A model generated the notes under the pieces. The model saw only the letters and a program-made list of their open reading frames with translations. It searched no databases and was not told where the DNA came from. Below are positions 43,844-53,598 of a stretch of 64,000 nucleotides of DNA, one piece after another. Made by a program: the position numbers and the translations under genes. Numbering within the stretch: the first letter of the stretch is position 1; each line of letters opens with the position of its first letter. This DNA comes from Leekyejoonella antrihumi (lineage in GTDB: Bacteria; Actinomycetota; Actinomycetes; Actinomycetales; Dermatophilaceae): the NCBI RefSeq assembly GCF_007845645.1, contig NZ_VCQV01000021.1:1-64000 (forward strand), read 5' to 3'.

Positions 43844-45354
43844 GCGTCGCCGTCCGCGGTCATCTCGCGCACGGCCTGCGCAAACGCGTCGCCGCGGGCG
43901 CCGTAGCTGTCGAACATGTCAAGGGAGGCCGCGGCGGGTGCCAGAAGAACGACGTCTCCTGGCTGCGCCAGGGCCGCCGCTGCCTGCACCGCTTCCCGCA
44001 TGGCTCCAGTCTCGGTGCTGTCGATGTCGACCAGCGGGATATCGGGCGCGTGTCGCCTTAGTGCCGTGGCGATCTCGGCTCGATCCACGCCGACCAGGAC
44101 CGCACCGCGCAGTCGCCCGACGACCGCGGCCACCAGCGGGTCAACGTCGGCGCCCTTGAGCTGGCCGCCGGCTATCCAGACGACGTGGTCATACGCGCTC
44201 AGCGACGCCTGCGCGGCCGGCGCATTCGTCGCCTTCGAGTCGTCGACCCAGCGAATCTGGTTGTGGGTCAGCACTGTCGCGGCCCGATGCGGCTGCGGCA
44301 CGTAGGCCCGCAAGCCATCACGGACCGCCGACGGCGCGACGCCGTAGGCACGTGCCAGGGCGGCGGCGGCGAGCGCGTCGGCGACGTAGTGCGCCGCGGG
44401 ATCGGCGCCGCCGTGCCCCGTGAGGTCGGCGACCTGGGCCAGCTCTGCCGCGCTGCTCGAGCGGTTCTCGACGAAGGCGCGATCGGCCAGCACACCATCG
44501 ACCAGCCCGAGCATCGAGGGCGCGGGAATGCCGAGCGTGAAGCCGATGGCGCGCGCTCCCTCGACGACCTCGGCGTCCTCGACCAGATGCTCGGTCGTGG
44601 GGTCATCGACGTTGTAGATGCAGGCGATCTGAGTCCGCTGGTAGATCTTGCCCTTCATCCGCCGGTACTCGTCGTACGAGCCGTGCCAGTCGAGGTGGTC
44701 GGGCGCCACGTTGAGGCAGCAAGACGCATACGCCGAGATGCTGCGGGACCAGTGCAGCTGGAAGGTCGACAGCTCGACGGCCAGCACGTCGTAGGGCTCG
44801 GGGTGCAGCACGGCCTCCAGCAGCGGCCGACCCACGTTGCCCGCCGCCACTGCACGCAACCCGGCAGCGCGCAGGATGCTCTCGAGCATGGTGACCGCGG
44901 TGGTCTTGCCGTTCGTGCCGGTGATCGTGAGCCACGGCGCCGCGCCGGCGCGGGCGCGCATCCGCCAGGCCAGCTCCACCTCGCCCCAGACGGGCACGCC
45001 GGCGGCCGTGGCGGCGACCATGAACGGGTGGCGCGGCGGTATGCCGGGCGAGGTCACCACGAGGTGAGTCCCCTCCGGCGGCGTGCGCTGGTGCTCTTCA
45101 CCGAAGTGAACCTGTGCCCCCAGCACCTCCAGAACCTTGGCCCGTTCGAGGGCTGCAGGTGTGCGGTCCCGTGCCAGAACGGTCACGTCGGATCCGCGCT
45201 CGAGCAGGGCATCGGCAGCAGCGAACCCGCTGAGCCCCAGGCCCATCACGACGATCGACAGTCCGGACCAGTCCGCACCCTCATGGGTCAGGTCACGCGC
45301 ACCCTCGAGCGGTTCGTACGCCGGGTCCACAGCCCACAACCCCCCGCTTGTCAT
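43840..45354 (-). CDS. murD: UDP-MurNAc-L-Ala-D-Glu ligase
   Basis: This 504-residue ligase adds D-glutamate. The N-terminal GLSIVVMGLGLSGFAAADAL, the ATP loop WLTITGTNGKTTAVTMLESI and the conserved AVELSTFQLHW, NVAPDHLDWHGSYDEY and WVDDSKATNAPAA blocks fit MurD. Two starts are possible. The ATG at 45354 (MTSGGLWAVDPAYEPLEGAR) is used here and leaves a 61-bp gap after mraY that holds a hairpin. A TTG at 45426 would overlap mraY by 11 bases but would add 24 codons through the hairpin. Confidence 0.9.
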   Translation of the reverse strand: MTSGGLWAVDPAYEPLEGARDLTHEGADWSGLSIVVMGLGLSGFAAADALLERGSDVTVLARDRTPAALERAKVLEVLGAQVHFGEEHQRTPPEGTHLVVTSPGIPPRHPFMVAATAAGVPVWGEVELAWRMRARAGAAPWLTITGTNGKTTAVTMLESILRAAGLRAVAAGNVGRPLLEAVLHPEPYDVLAVELSTFQLHWSRSISAYASCCLNVAPDHLDWHGSYDEYRRMKGKIYQRTQIACIYNVDDPTTEHLVEDAEVVEGARAIGFTLGIPAPSMLGLVDGVLADRAFVENRSSSAAELAQVADLTGHGGADPAAHYVADALAAAALARAYGVAPSAVRDGLRAYVPQPHRAATVLTHNQIRWVDDSKATNAPAAQASLSAYDHVVWIAGGQLKGADVDPLVAAVVGRLRGAVLVGVDRAEIATALRRHAPDIPLVDIDSTETGAMREAVQAAAALAQPGDVVLLAPAAASLDMFDSYGARGDAFAQAVREMTADGDA

Positions 45355-45362
45355 TTCGGGGC

Positions 45363-45409
45363 CCCCGCGAAGTATCGGAGCGAGTTTGCGAGCGGAGAAC
45401 TTCGTGGGG
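45363..45409 (-). repeat. Long hairpin between mraY and murD
   Basis: CCCCGCGAAGT (45363-45373) and ACTTCGTGGGG (45399-45409) pair over 11 bp with one mismatch that is G-U compatible on the transcript. The loop contains a second near-repeat (GGAGCGAG and GCGAGCGGAG). Every other dcw pair here is coupled by a 4-nt overlap, so this insertion stands out. It resembles a dispersed REP-like element; a second copy was not noticed in the window. Confidence 0.5.
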
Positions 45410-45415
45410 TTGCTG

Positions 45416-46495
45416 TCATACTCCAACGACCCACTCGGCGTAGAACAGCCCGAGGCCGAGGGCCACGCACAGACCGGCGATGATCCAAAAACGGATCACC
45501 ACGGTGATCTCATTCCAGCCGACCATCTCGAAGTGGTGGTGCAGCGGGGCCATGCGGAAGATGCGCTTGCGCCGTAGCTTGAACGAGCCGACCTGCAGGA
45601 TCACCGACACGGTCTCCAGCACGAACAGGCCGGCGAGGATCACCACCAGCAGCTCGGTCCGCGTCGTGATGGCCAGTCCGGCAAGGGCCCCACCCAGAGC
45701 CAGCGAGCCGGTGTCACCCATGAAGATCTTCGCGGGTGTCGCGTTCCACCACAAGAATCCGAAGCAGGCGGCCATCACGCACGCCGCGACCACTGCGAGG
45801 TCGAGCGGGTCACGCACCTGGTAGCACTTGTTGCTGAAGTGGTACTCGCAGTTCTGGTTGTACTGCCAGATGCTGATCAGCGTGTAGGCGCCGAACACCA
45901 TGACGCAGGCGCCGGTGGCCAGCCCGTCCAGGCCGTCTGTCAGGTTCACCCCGTTGCTGGTGCCGGCAATCATGAGGTTCGCCCAGAGCACGAAGAGCAG
46001 CACACCGACGGCAGTGCCGGCGAAGGCGAGATTGACCCAAGTGTCACGCACGAAGGAGATGCTGAAGCTTGCCGGGCGGCGCCCCCCGCTGTCCGGAAAC
46101 TTGGTTGCCAGGATGGCGAACACCACGGCGACCGCGGTCTGTCCGATCAGCTTCTGGTATGACCGCAGGCCCAGCGAACGCTGCCGGGAGATCTTGATCC
46201 AGTCGTCGGCGAACCCCACGAGCCCCAACCCGACCATGAGGAAGAGGACGAGTATTCCGGACACGGTCGGAGCCGACCAGGTCACCAGATGCGCCAGTGT
46301 GTACCCGAGGACGCTCGCCACGATGATGATCGCCCCGCCCATGGTCGGGGTGCCTCGTTTGGTGTGGTGGGTCGTCGGCCCGTCATCACGCACGAACTGG
46401 CCATAGCTCTTGCGGACGAGGAACGTGATGAAGACGCGGGTGCCGAACAACCCCGTGGCCAGTGCGACGAGGGCGCCGATCAGCACAACCTTCAC
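45416..46495 (-). CDS. mraY: Phospho-MurNAc-pentapeptide transferase
   Basis: This 359-residue membrane enzyme makes lipid I. Ten helices are expected, with the conserved [40 protein letters not shown] and [15 protein letters not shown] motifs, and the [13 protein letters not shown] loop near the end. Its start overlaps murF by 4 nt (ATGA). Confidence 0.95.
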   Translation of the reverse strand: MKVVLIGALVALATGLFGTRVFITFLVRKSYGQFVRDDGPTTHHTKRGTPTMGGAIIIVASVLGYTLAHLVTWSAPTVSGILVLFLMVGLGLVGFADDWIKISRQRSLGLRSYQKLIGQTAVAVVFAILATKFPDSGGRRPASFSISFVRDTWVNLAFAGTAVGVLLFVLWANLMIAGTSNGVNLTDGLDGLATGACVMVFGAYTLISIWQYNQNCEYHFSNKCYQVRDPLDLAVVAACVMAACFGFLWWNATPAKIFMGDTGSLALGGALAGLAITTRTELLVVILAGLFVLETVSVILQVGSFKLRRKRIFRMAPLHHHFEMVGWNEITVVIRFWIIAGLCVALGLGLFYAEWVVGV

Positions 46496-47877
46496 GACGC
46501 CACCTCCCCGCCGGCCTCGGTAACCAGACGGTCGCCAAGGTACCGCAGCCCGGAGTCACGGCTCGACTTGAGCAGGACCACGTCTCCCGGGCGGAGCCGG
46601 TCGGCCAGTAGGTCGTGCGCGGCGGCGACGTCGGCCACCTGCTCGACGTGCACCGCACTACCGGCCGCTCCTGAGGCAATGCCCCGGGCACCGTCACCGA
46701 CGACGATCAGCTGCCGCACGCCGAGCTCCGCGACGATCCGGCCCACCTCCTGATGCGCCTCGGCGGACATCTGCCCGAGCTCGCGCATCTCGCCGAGCAC
46801 GGCGATCGTGCGACGGCCCGCGCCCATCTGCCCGAGGGCGCGCAGCGCGGCCGCCATCGACTGCGGGTTCGCGTTGTACGCGTCGTTGACCAGGGTGACG
46901 TCATTCGGGAGCCGGTGCACCTCCATACGCCACCGGCTGACGGCCCGGGCGGACGCCAACCGGTCGACGATCAGGTCCATCGGCAGCTCGAGCGCCCGCG
47001 CGGCCGCGATGACGGCAAGGGCATTACCCACCTGATGCGCGCCGTGCAACTGGAGGCGCACCGCGGCGCGCTCCGCCCGGCCGACGACCGTGAAGGAGGG
47101 TCGGCCGACCTCGTCCAGACGCACCTCGATCGCCCGCAGGTCCGCGTCTGCCCCGATCCCGACACGCACCACCCGCGCCGCGGTCTCGGCGGCCATCGCG
47201 GCGACCCGGGCGTCGTCCACGTTCAAGATCGCGACCCCGCCCTGAGGCAGCGCGCGAACGAGCTCGGCCTTGGTGCGAGCAATGGCCTCGACCGAACCGA
47301 ACTCCCCCACGTGCGCGGCGCCCACGTTGAGCACCACCCCGATCTGCGGGGGCGCGATTCGCGTGAGGTAGGCGATGTGCCCGACACCGGAGGCACCCAT
47401 CTCGGCGACCAGATACCGGGTGGAGCCGGTCACTCGGCATACCGTGAGCGGGACTCCGACCTCGGAGTTCAGCGAACCGATCGGCGAGATCGTCTCCCCG
47501 TGACCTTCCAGGACGTGGCCGAGCATGTCCTTGGTCGACGTCTTTCCCGAGCTGCCGGTGATGCCGATGATCTGCAGATCCGAGCAGCGATCGACGACGC
47601 CGCGGGCAAGCTGCGCGAACGCCTCCTGGACGTCCGGGACCACGACGGTGGGCATCTCGGCAACGGGTCGCAGCCCGAGGGTGGCGACGGCGCCCGCCTG
47701 CGCGGCGGAGGAGGCGTACTGATGACCGTCGGCGTGCTCACCGATGCGGGCGACGTACAGGCTTCCCGGCTGCGCCTCGCGGGAGTCGCTCACGACCGGG
47801 CCGTCGACCAGCACGTCAGGTCCATGGAGCGCGCCGCCGGTGAGTTCGGCGATCGTGGTGAGCTGCAGCGGGATCAT
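46492..47877 (-). CDS. murF: UDP-MurNAc-tripeptide-D-Ala-D-Ala ligase
   Basis: This 461-residue ligase adds the D-Ala-D-Ala dipeptide. The ATP loop is [18 protein letters not shown], followed by [32 protein letters not shown] and [22 protein letters not shown] 47877 overlaps the ftsI stop by 4 nt (ATGA). A longer in-frame reading upstream belongs to the ftsI gene in another frame and is rejected. Confidence 0.94.
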   Translation of the reverse strand: MIPLQLTTIAELTGGALHGPDVLVDGPVVSDSREAQPGSLYVARIGEHADGHQYASSAAQAGAVATLGLRPVAEMPTVVVPDVQEAFAQLARGVVDRCSDLQIIGITGSSGKTSTKDMLGHVLEGHGETISPIGSLNSEVGVPLTVCRVTGSTRYLVAEMGASGVGHIAYLTRIAPPQIGVVLNVGAAHVGEFGSVEAIARTKAELVRALPQGGVAILNVDDARVAAMAAETAARVVRVGIGADADLRAIEVRLDEVGRPSFTVVGRAERAAVRLQLHGAHQVGNALAVIAAARALELPMDLIVDRLASARAVSRWRMEVHRLPNDVTLVNDAYNANPQSMAAALRALGQMGAGRRTIAVLGEMRELGQMSAEAHQEVGRIVAELGVRQLIVVGDGARGIASGAAGSAVHVEQVADVAAAHDLLADRLRPGDVVLLKSSRDSGLRYLGDRLVTEAGGEVAS

Positions 47878-49889
47878 TTCTTCTTCGAGGCCGATGGATC
47901 GAACGTGAAGGGGTAGGGCGCGGGCTTGGTGGTGCTCGGCGGCACGTGACCCTCGTGCAGCGCGTAGGACATGATCTGCGAGAACACCGGGCCGGCGACG
48001 TTGCCGCCGTAGATGCTGCCTCGTGTCGGGTCCTGCACCGTGATCGCCACGATGTACTGCGGGTGATTCGCCGGTGCGAAGCCGATGAAGGACGCCGTCG
48101 TGCCGTTGTACCGCCCCAGCTGGGGGTCGTATCGGTTTGCGGTGCCTGTCTTCCCGGCGACGTTGTAGCCGTCGACGGCGGCCATGGGGGCCGTGCCCTT
48201 GGCCGTCACGACGCCCTCCATCATCCGGGTCACCTTCGCCGCGACCGCGGGCGACACGACGCGCACGGCCTTGCGGCTGTCCGTCGGCGTCGTCCACCCA
48301 CCGGCAGCGTCGCCGATCCCGGAGACCAGCTTGATCGGCTCGCGCACTCCGCCATTGGCGATGGTCTGAAAGACCGCGGCCTGCTGGATCGCGGTGACCG
48401 CGTAGCCCTGCCCGTACAGGACGGTATAGCGCTGCGTCCCACTCCACTTCGAGGGCTGGCTGAGGATCCCACCGGACTCCCCGGGGAAGCCCACCCCGGA
48501 GAGTCGGTCCAGGCCGAACTTGCGCATGTAGCTGTAGAGGGTGTCTGGCGAGATGCGCGAACCTGCCAGCATGGTGCCCATGTTGGAGGACTCGCCGAGA
48601 ACACCGGCGAGAGTGAGGTTTTCAGTGCCGTGCGGTTCCGAGTCATGGAAGGTCGTGCCCGCCCTGGTCAGCGTGGGCGGCACGACGACGTGCGTCAGCG
48701 GCGTCGCCTTCTGCTGCTGCAGCAGCGCGGACATGGTGACGATCTTGCCGGTCGAGCCCGGCGCGTACACCTCGGCGAACGGCCGCGACTGAAGATAGTT
48801 GGGGGCACTCGCCATGTCGTTGTTGTCGAAGCTGGGGTAGGACGCCACGGCCTTCAGATTGCCCTGCAGGTCCATGACCACCGCATCCGCGGACACCGCC
48901 TTGTACTTCTTCACGGCCGCCGCCATCGCGTTCTGGGCGTACCACTGCAGGTCGTTGTCGATGGTGAGCTTGATGTTCTTGCCGTTCACCGCCGGGGTGT
49001 CGCTGTTGTCTCCGGAGGCAATCACGGTGCCGTCCGGAGCCTGCTCGTAGGTGTGCACGCCCGGCTTGCCGTTGAGCGCCGTGTTCTCCATCTGCTCGAT
49101 TCCGCCGCCGCCGGTCCCATCGGCACTTACCCAGCCGACGAGCGGGGCCACGCTGGTGCCCTGCGGATATTCCCGCTGGCTGGTCTTGACGCCGAAGATC
49201 CCGGGGATCCCCAGGGCCGCGATCTTGCTCCACTGCGCCGGTGCGATGTCCTTGATCACGTAGGTGAAGCGCGAGTTGATCTTGCTGGCCGCCTCCAGCG
49301 GCGCCAGCAGATCCGCCGGCTTGGCGCCGACGATCTGGGCGATGTCCTGGGCGGCACCGGCCAGCCCGACCTTCTCCTGCTTGCCATTGACGAGCTTGGT
49401 GTAGTCGCGCGTCAGGGTGGCGTCTGCCGTCACCGTGCGCCGCTCGACGCTGTCCGCGAGGACAACACCCCCGGAGGAAACGATCTGACCCCGCAGGGCC
49501 GGCACCGTGACGTGCGCCAGTCGGCTGTCCAGGGCCTGCTTGGACATCGACGCCGACTCGATGCCCTGCACGCGAAAGAGCTGTGCCACGAACAGGGTGA
49601 AGATGAACAGGCTCACAATGAAAAGGACGCGGCCTCGACGCCCCGGGTTGCCGATGCCGAGCTGCACCGGACGCCGTGGCCCACGCGGCGCACCGTTGCC
49701 GGGCCTGCCCGCCGGCTTCCGCGGTGCGGATCTTTTGGCGTCCGACCCCGCGATGCTACGCGCCCGGTGGGTGCGCGACCCGCTACCGGCCGATGCGCTC
49801 GACGACTTCCTGGTCGGCCTCTGCCCGGTCGTCCTGGGAGCCGAGGACACACGACGCCCTGGTGTTGCGGGTCGGCGGGGCTGGGTCAC
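47874..49889 (-). CDS. ftsI: Septal transpeptidase FtsI (PBP3)
   Basis: This 671-residue class B penicillin-binding protein crosslinks septal wall. A basic N-terminal tail of about 75 residues precedes one helix (RVLFIVSLFIFTLFVAQLFR), then the dimerisation domain and the transpeptidase domain with Ser379 in PGSTGKIVTM, a GESSNMGTM block (SxN) and the KTG motif in VAGKTGTANRY. The start is GTG 49889 with GAGGTG just upstream, 3 bases after ftsL. No PASTA domain is seen. Confidence 0.93.
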   Translation of the reverse strand: MTQPRRPATPGRRVSSAPRTTGQRPTRKSSSASAGSGSRTHRARSIAGSDAKRSAPRKPAGRPGNGAPRGPRRPVQLGIGNPGRRGRVLFIVSLFIFTLFVAQLFRVQGIESASMSKQALDSRLAHVTVPALRGQIVSSGGVVLADSVERRTVTADATLTRDYTKLVNGKQEKVGLAGAAQDIAQIVGAKPADLLAPLEAASKINSRFTYVIKDIAPAQWSKIAALGIPGIFGVKTSQREYPQGTSVAPLVGWVSADGTGGGGIEQMENTALNGKPGVHTYEQAPDGTVIASGDNSDTPAVNGKNIKLTIDNDLQWYAQNAMAAAVKKYKAVSADAVVMDLQGNLKAVASYPSFDNNDMASAPNYLQSRPFAEVYAPGSTGKIVTMSALLQQQKATPLTHVVVPPTLTRAGTTFHDSEPHGTENLTLAGVLGESSNMGTMLAGSRISPDTLYSYMRKFGLDRLSGVGFPGESGGILSQPSKWSGTQRYTVLYGQGYAVTAIQQAAVFQTIANGGVREPIKLVSGIGDAAGGWTTPTDSRKAVRVVSPAVAAKVTRMMEGVVTAKGTAPMAAVDGYNVAGKTGTANRYDPQLGRYNGTTASFIGFAPANHPQYIVAITVQDPTRGSIYGGNVAGPVFSQIMSYALHEGHVPPSTTKPAPYPFTFDPSASKKK

Positions 49890-49892
49890 AGG

Positions 49893-50597
49893 TCACCTCG
49901 ATGTCTTCTTCGGGTTGGTCTTCGGGTTCTGGCTCGACCTGGACTTGTCGGAAGCGCCCTTGGCCGATGGCTTGCTCGTCGTCTTCGGAGTTGAGGTGGT
50001 GCCTGACTTGCTCTTTGCCTTGCTGTCCTTCGCCGTGCTGTGGGCCGCACCGTCCGTCGACGGCTTCTTCGCGGGCTTCGGCTTGACCGCCACGAGGCCG
50101 GCGGAGGCCGCCGCCTGAGCGGCTCCCGCCGCCTGCGAAGCGGGTGTCGTCGGAAGCGTTCCCACCGTAAACGGTCCAGCCTGCGAGGAGTCCTTCGCCA
50201 CGCCGAGCACCTTGCCATCCGACTTGCGGACGTACCGAATCTTGCTCGCCGGACGAAGTCCGAGGGACTGCGCCTTGAGCGCGAGCTGCTGCGGGGCGCT
50301 CACGTTGTCCAGGTCCGATTGCAGCTCCTGCTGGGTGTCCGACAGGGTGTTGGACTGCGCCTGCAGCCGGTCCATCGTGAAGGACTGCTGGGCCCGCACA
50401 GTGTTGAGCAGGAGCAGCACGACCAGACCGCTGACGAGCAGCAGCAGACAGGCCACCACGAAACCGACCCCTTCGGTCGCGTGGGTGTCGGCCGGCTGCA
50501 CGACGCGCAGGCGAGGGGTCGCCTGCTGGGCCTTCGGATGCGTCGTGGACGGGCGCGCCGGACGCGTCCGCTGTCGAACCGCGGTCTGCTGGCTCAT
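49893..50597 (-). CDS. ftsL: FtsL-like division protein
   Basis: This 234-residue bitopic protein has a basic cytoplasmic tail, one helix ([20 protein letters not shown]) at residues 43-65, then a coiled-coil stretch ([20 protein letters not shown]) and a long Lys/Ser/Thr/Pro-rich extracellular tail of about 90 residues. Position between rsmH and ftsI and topology mark it as FtsL, which scaffolds FtsW-FtsI with FtsB and FtsQ. Its ATG overlaps the rsmH stop by 4 nt. The long low-complexity tail is unusual; sequence identity alone would not name it. Confidence 0.85.
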   Translation of the reverse strand: MSQQTAVRQRTRPARPSTTHPKAQQATPRLRVVQPADTHATEGVGFVVACLLLLVSGLVVLLLLNTVRAQQSFTMDRLQAQSNTLSDTQQELQSDLDNVSAPQQLALKAQSLGLRPASKIRYVRKSDGKVLGVAKDSSQAGPFTVGTLPTTPASQAAGAAQAAASAGLVAVKPKPAKKPSTDGAAHSTAKDSKAKSKSGTTSTPKTTSKPSAKGASDKSRSSQNPKTNPKKTSR

Positions 50598-51580
50598 GAT
50601 GTCGATCCCTTCGTCGAGCGAACTCGGGTGGCGGCGCGCAGCCGGGCGGATGCTGCACGCGGGTTGTCGAGGGTCTCCTGCGCGGTCGGGGCCTGCCCGC
50701 CGCGGACGAGAAGCTTCAGGTAGGGGGCCTGCTCAGGCAGTTCGACCGGCAGCCCCGGGGGCGCCGAGCTGGTGGCGCCGGCGGCGAGGACACGCTTGGC
50801 GATGCGGTCCTCCAGTGAGTGATAGGACAGCACCGCGACCCGACCACCGACGCACAGGTGGTCGATCGCACGAGGAAGCGCGGCACGCCACGAGTCGAGC
50901 TCTCCGTTGACCTCGATGCGCAGGGCTTGGAAGGTGCGCTTGGCCGGGTGGCCGCTGCTGCGCTGTGACGCGGCGGGTATGCAGTCCCGCAGCAGCTCGA
51001 CGAGCCGCCCCGATGTCGACCACGGCGTCTCCTCCCGCTCTCGCACGACGGCGCGGGCGATACGTCGAGCGAACCGCTCCTCGCCGTACTCCCGCAGGAT
51101 CCGTTCGAGCTCGGCCACCGGGTAGGTGTTGAGGACGTCGGCCGCGGTGCGGCCGCTCCCCTGGTCCATCCGCATGTCCAGTGGTGCGTCCTTGCTGTAG
51201 GCGAAACCCCGGTCGGCTTCATCCAGCTGCAACGAGGAGACCCCGAGATCGAAGAGCACCGCGTCGACCTCATGCACGCCCTGCTCGTCGAGCCGGTCGA
51301 ACGCCTCGTCGTAGACGGCATGCACCGGACGGAACCGATCGGCATACCCGCCCAGTCGCTCGCCGGCCAGCGTCAACGCCTCGCCATCCCTGTCGACGCC
51401 GTACGCGGTCGCCTCGGGGCATCGGTTCAAGATCGCCTCGGTGTGCCCGCCCATTCCGAGCGTGCCATCCACGAAGACCGCGCCGGGTCGCTCGAGCGCC
51501 GGCGCCAGGAGCTCGACGATCCGTTCGCGAAGCACCGGGGTGTGCCGCAGTTCGGCAGACCCTCGGCTCGAGCTCATGAA
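50594..51580 (-). CDS. rsmH: 16S rRNA m4C1402 methyltransferase RsmH
   Basis: This 328-residue enzyme methylates 16S rRNA. The SAM-binding motif [16 protein letters not shown] and acidic DRDGEAL are clear, followed by [34 protein letters not shown] and [17 protein letters not shown] 51580 has AAAGGTGA just upstream and is preferred over an ATG-like codon 19 codons earlier. It lies 188 bases after mraZ. Confidence 0.94.
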   Translation of the reverse strand, partial: FMSSSRGSAELRHTPVLRERIVELLAPALERPGAVFVDGTLGMGGHTEAILNRCPEATAYGVDRDGEALTLAGERLGGYADRFRPVHAVYDEAFDRLDEQGVHEVDAVLFDLGVSSLQLDEADRGFAYSKDAPLDMRMDQGSGRTAADVLNTYPVAELERILREYGEERFARRIARAVVREREETPWSTSGRLVELLRDCIPAASQRSSGHPAKRTFQALRIEVNGELDSWRAALPRAIDHLCVGGRVAVLSYHSLEDRIAKRVLAAGATSSAPPGLPVELPEQAPYLKLLVRGGQAPTAQETLDNPRAASARLRAATRVRSTKGSTS

Positions 51581-51709
51581 GTCACCTTTACGGAGCAGTC
51601 GTGCGGCGGCGGGCGGATGAAGAGTTTGCGATTCCATTGCAGGAGAGGTTGAGTCCCGGGAGACTGTTCTGACTCTAGGTCCCCAGCCGCTCTCTCGCCG
51701 GACGACGCT

Positions 51710-51732
51710 CCGACACCGGGGAAGTGTGTCGG
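51710..51732 (-). terminator. Hairpin in the mraZ-rsmH gap
   Basis: CCGACAC (51710-51716) and GTGTCGG (51726-51732) form a perfect 7-bp stem with a 9-base loop in the 188-bp gap, the largest in the upstream dcw run. It could be an attenuator or a processing site. Confidence 0.35.
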
Positions 51733-51768
51733 CCCGTTGTGCGCGACGAAGCGGATGGAGGCCAAGTG

Positions 51769-52203
51769 TCAGAAGAGCCCGCCAGGGATCACCTCCTCAC
51801 CCTGCTCGGCGAAGTCGTCCTCGGTGGCGGCCAGGAAGTCGTTCCACGAGGTGGTGTCCCACACCTCGATGCGATTCCCGGTCCCGATGACGGTGCACTC
51901 GCGCTCCAGCCCGGCATACTCACGAAGCACGGATGGCACCGTGACCCGTCCCTGCTTGTCCGGGATCTCGTCGGACGCCGCCGACAGCAGCACCCGCTGG
52001 AAGTTGCGCACTGCCCGGTTGGTCACCGGCGTGTTGTTCAGCTCGACCGCAAGACGTTCGAACTCGACCAGCGGAAAGACATAAAGGCACCGTTCCTGCC
52101 CTCGGGTGATGACCAGCCCACTGGCGAGCTTGTCGCGAAACTTGGCCGGCAGGAACAGCCGACCCTTGTCGTCCAGGCGTGGATGGTGAGTCCCCAAGAA
52201 CAT
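51769..52203 (-). CDS. mraZ: Transcriptional regulator MraZ
   Basis: This 144-residue protein is the AbrB-fold repressor that heads the dcw cluster. Its two repeats are visible: [20 protein letters not shown] and [20 protein letters not shown], each with the conserved DxxGR and P motifs. The start at 52203 follows a strong GGGAGGTG; nine upstream codons are rejected. It probably represses its own promoter through the box array 40 bases upstream. Confidence 0.94.
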   Translation of the reverse strand: MFLGTHHPRLDDKGRLFLPAKFRDKLASGLVITRGQERCLYVFPLVEFERLAVELNNTPVTNRAVRNFQRVLLSAASDEIPDKQGRVTVPSVLREYAGLERECTVIGTGNRIEVWDTTSWNDFLAATEDDFAEQGEEVIPGGLF

Positions 52204-52243
52204 CGGTTGCACCTCCCGCCCTGACCACAATTGCTCCGTCGTT

Positions 52244-52279
52244 CACCAGCGCGCACCACTTTACTCCACTTCTCACCAC
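52244..52279 (-). promoter_or_regulatory. MraZ box array (four repeats, 10-bp period)
   Basis: On the minus strand, reading toward mraZ, GTGGTG, GTGGAG, GTGGTG and CTGGTG start exactly 10 bp apart (plus-strand positions 52274, 52264, 52254, 52244), each separated by 4 bases. MraZ proteins are known to bind arrays of short G-rich direct repeats with one-helical-turn spacing just before mraZ. Position and periodicity make this the likely autoregulatory site. Confidence 0.75.
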
Positions 52280-52590
52280 ATGTCGCCTCATCTTTGCCCG
52301 ACAGCCCACGCAACCCGGCAAAGTTGCTGGTCAGAGTCGTGGAGCGGGGTGGAGGATCGTCGCTCGGCCCACCTCCGCAATCCCGTGTTCCGCACCGGTA
52401 GCGCCGACGCCGGCCCCGCCCGGCCGGCATCGAGCGCCGCGATCGGCGCCCCGAACGCCGTGCCGTGGGGCGAAGTGGAGCAGCCGAGGGAGAAATGGTC
52501 CCGCCGCGAGCACCTGGTGCCTACTCTGGATAGGCACCGTCCCGGTGGGTTCATGACCTGCTCCGACATCCGATCAGGCAGGATCGAGGC
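52280..52590. other. Divergent promoter region between mraZ and moxR
   Basis: This 311-bp gap separates the minus-strand dcw cluster from the plus-strand MoxR operon. Apart from the MraZ boxes at its edge, I see no gene or long repeat. It must contain promoters for both directions. Confidence 0.5.
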
Positions 52591-53598
52591 ATGCACTCAT
52601 TTGCAGGCGAGAGACCGGGTCCGAGTTCGCAGCTGCCGCCGATCGGGCTGGATGAGGTTCGAGAGGTAGCCGCGGCCATCCACCAGGGCGTCTCCTGCGT
52701 CATCGAGGGCAAGCCGGAGGTCATCCGTACCGCGGTGATCGTGCTGCTTGCCCAGGGCCATCTGCTTATCGAGGACGTTCCCGGTGTGGGCAAGACCATG
52801 CTCGCCAAGGCACTCTCCCGCTCCATCGACTGCCGGATGCGACGAGTGCAGTTCACCCCGGACCTGCTACCCAGTGACATCACGGGGGTCAGTGTCTTCA
52901 ACCAGGACTCGCACGGCTTCGAGTTCCGTCGCGGTGCGATCTTCGCGAACATCGTCGTCGGTGACGAGATCAACCGCGCCTCCCCCAAGACGCAGTCCGC
53001 ACTGCTGGAGTGCATGCAGGAGAGCCAGGTCACGGTGGACGGGACCACCTACGAGCTCGACCAGCCGTTCATGGTGATGGCGACCCAGAACCCGATCGAG
53101 ATGGAAGGCACCTTCCCGTTGCCCGAGGCGCAGCGCGACCGGTTCATGGCACGCATCTCGATGGGATACCCGACCCCCCGCTCCGAGATCGCGATGCTGG
53201 AGACCCACGGGCAGGGGCATCCGCTGGATGACCTGCAACCGGTCACCGACGCCGCGACCATCCGCAGGCTGGCCGAGCGTGTCTCGACGCTCTATGCCAG
53301 CCCGGCTCTGCGGCAATACATCGTCGACCTCGTCACGACAACGCGAAGCTCCCCCGCGCTCCGCTTGGGTGCGTCTCCTCGCGCCGCCCTCCAGCTCCTG
53401 CGTGCCTCTCAGGCACTGGCGGCCCTGGAGGGCCGAGACCACGTCATACCCGAGGACGTTCAGCAGCTGGTCGGCCCCGTTCTGGCGCATCGCGTCATCC
53501 TGAGCAGCGACGTTCAGCACCTCCACCGCCGCACCGAGGACGTGCTCGGCGAGCTCGTCGCGCACCTGCGGGTACCCACTGCCTCGCGCTCCCAATGA
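52591..53598 (+). CDS. MoxR family AAA ATPase
   Basis: This 335-residue AAA+ ATPase probably acts as a chaperone with the DUF58/VWA protein encoded next. Walker A HLLIEDVPGVGKTMLAKALS, Walker B NIVVGDEINRASPKTQSALL and the sensor ATQNPIEMEGTFPLPEAQRD are typical MoxR. It overlaps the DUF58 gene by 4 nt (ATGA). Adjacent to the dcw cluster in many actinobacteria, this three-gene unit has an unclear envelope-related role. Confidence 0.9.
   Translation: MHSFAGERPGPSSQLPPIGLDEVREVAAAIHQGVSCVIEGKPEVIRTAVIVLLAQGHLLIEDVPGVGKTMLAKALSRSIDCRMRRVQFTPDLLPSDITGVSVFNQDSHGFEFRRGAIFANIVVGDEINRASPKTQSALLECMQESQVTVDGTTYELDQPFMVMATQNPIEMEGTFPLPEAQRDRFMARISMGYPTPRSEIAMLETHGQGHPLDDLQPVTDAATIRRLAERVSTLYASPALRQYIVDLVTTTRSSPALRLGASPRAALQLLRASQALAALEGRDHVIPEDVQQLVGPVLAHRVILSSDVQHLHRRTEDVLGELVAHLRVPTASRSQ

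Noticed and set aside
45416-45426. TTG start for murD at 45426
   Set aside because: It would translate through the hairpin and add 24 non-conserved residues. It is kept only as an alternative.
47946-49994. 682-codon open frame antisense to ftsI
   Set aside because: Same reason: it lies exactly opposite a certain gene and its composition is Arg/His-rich without domains.
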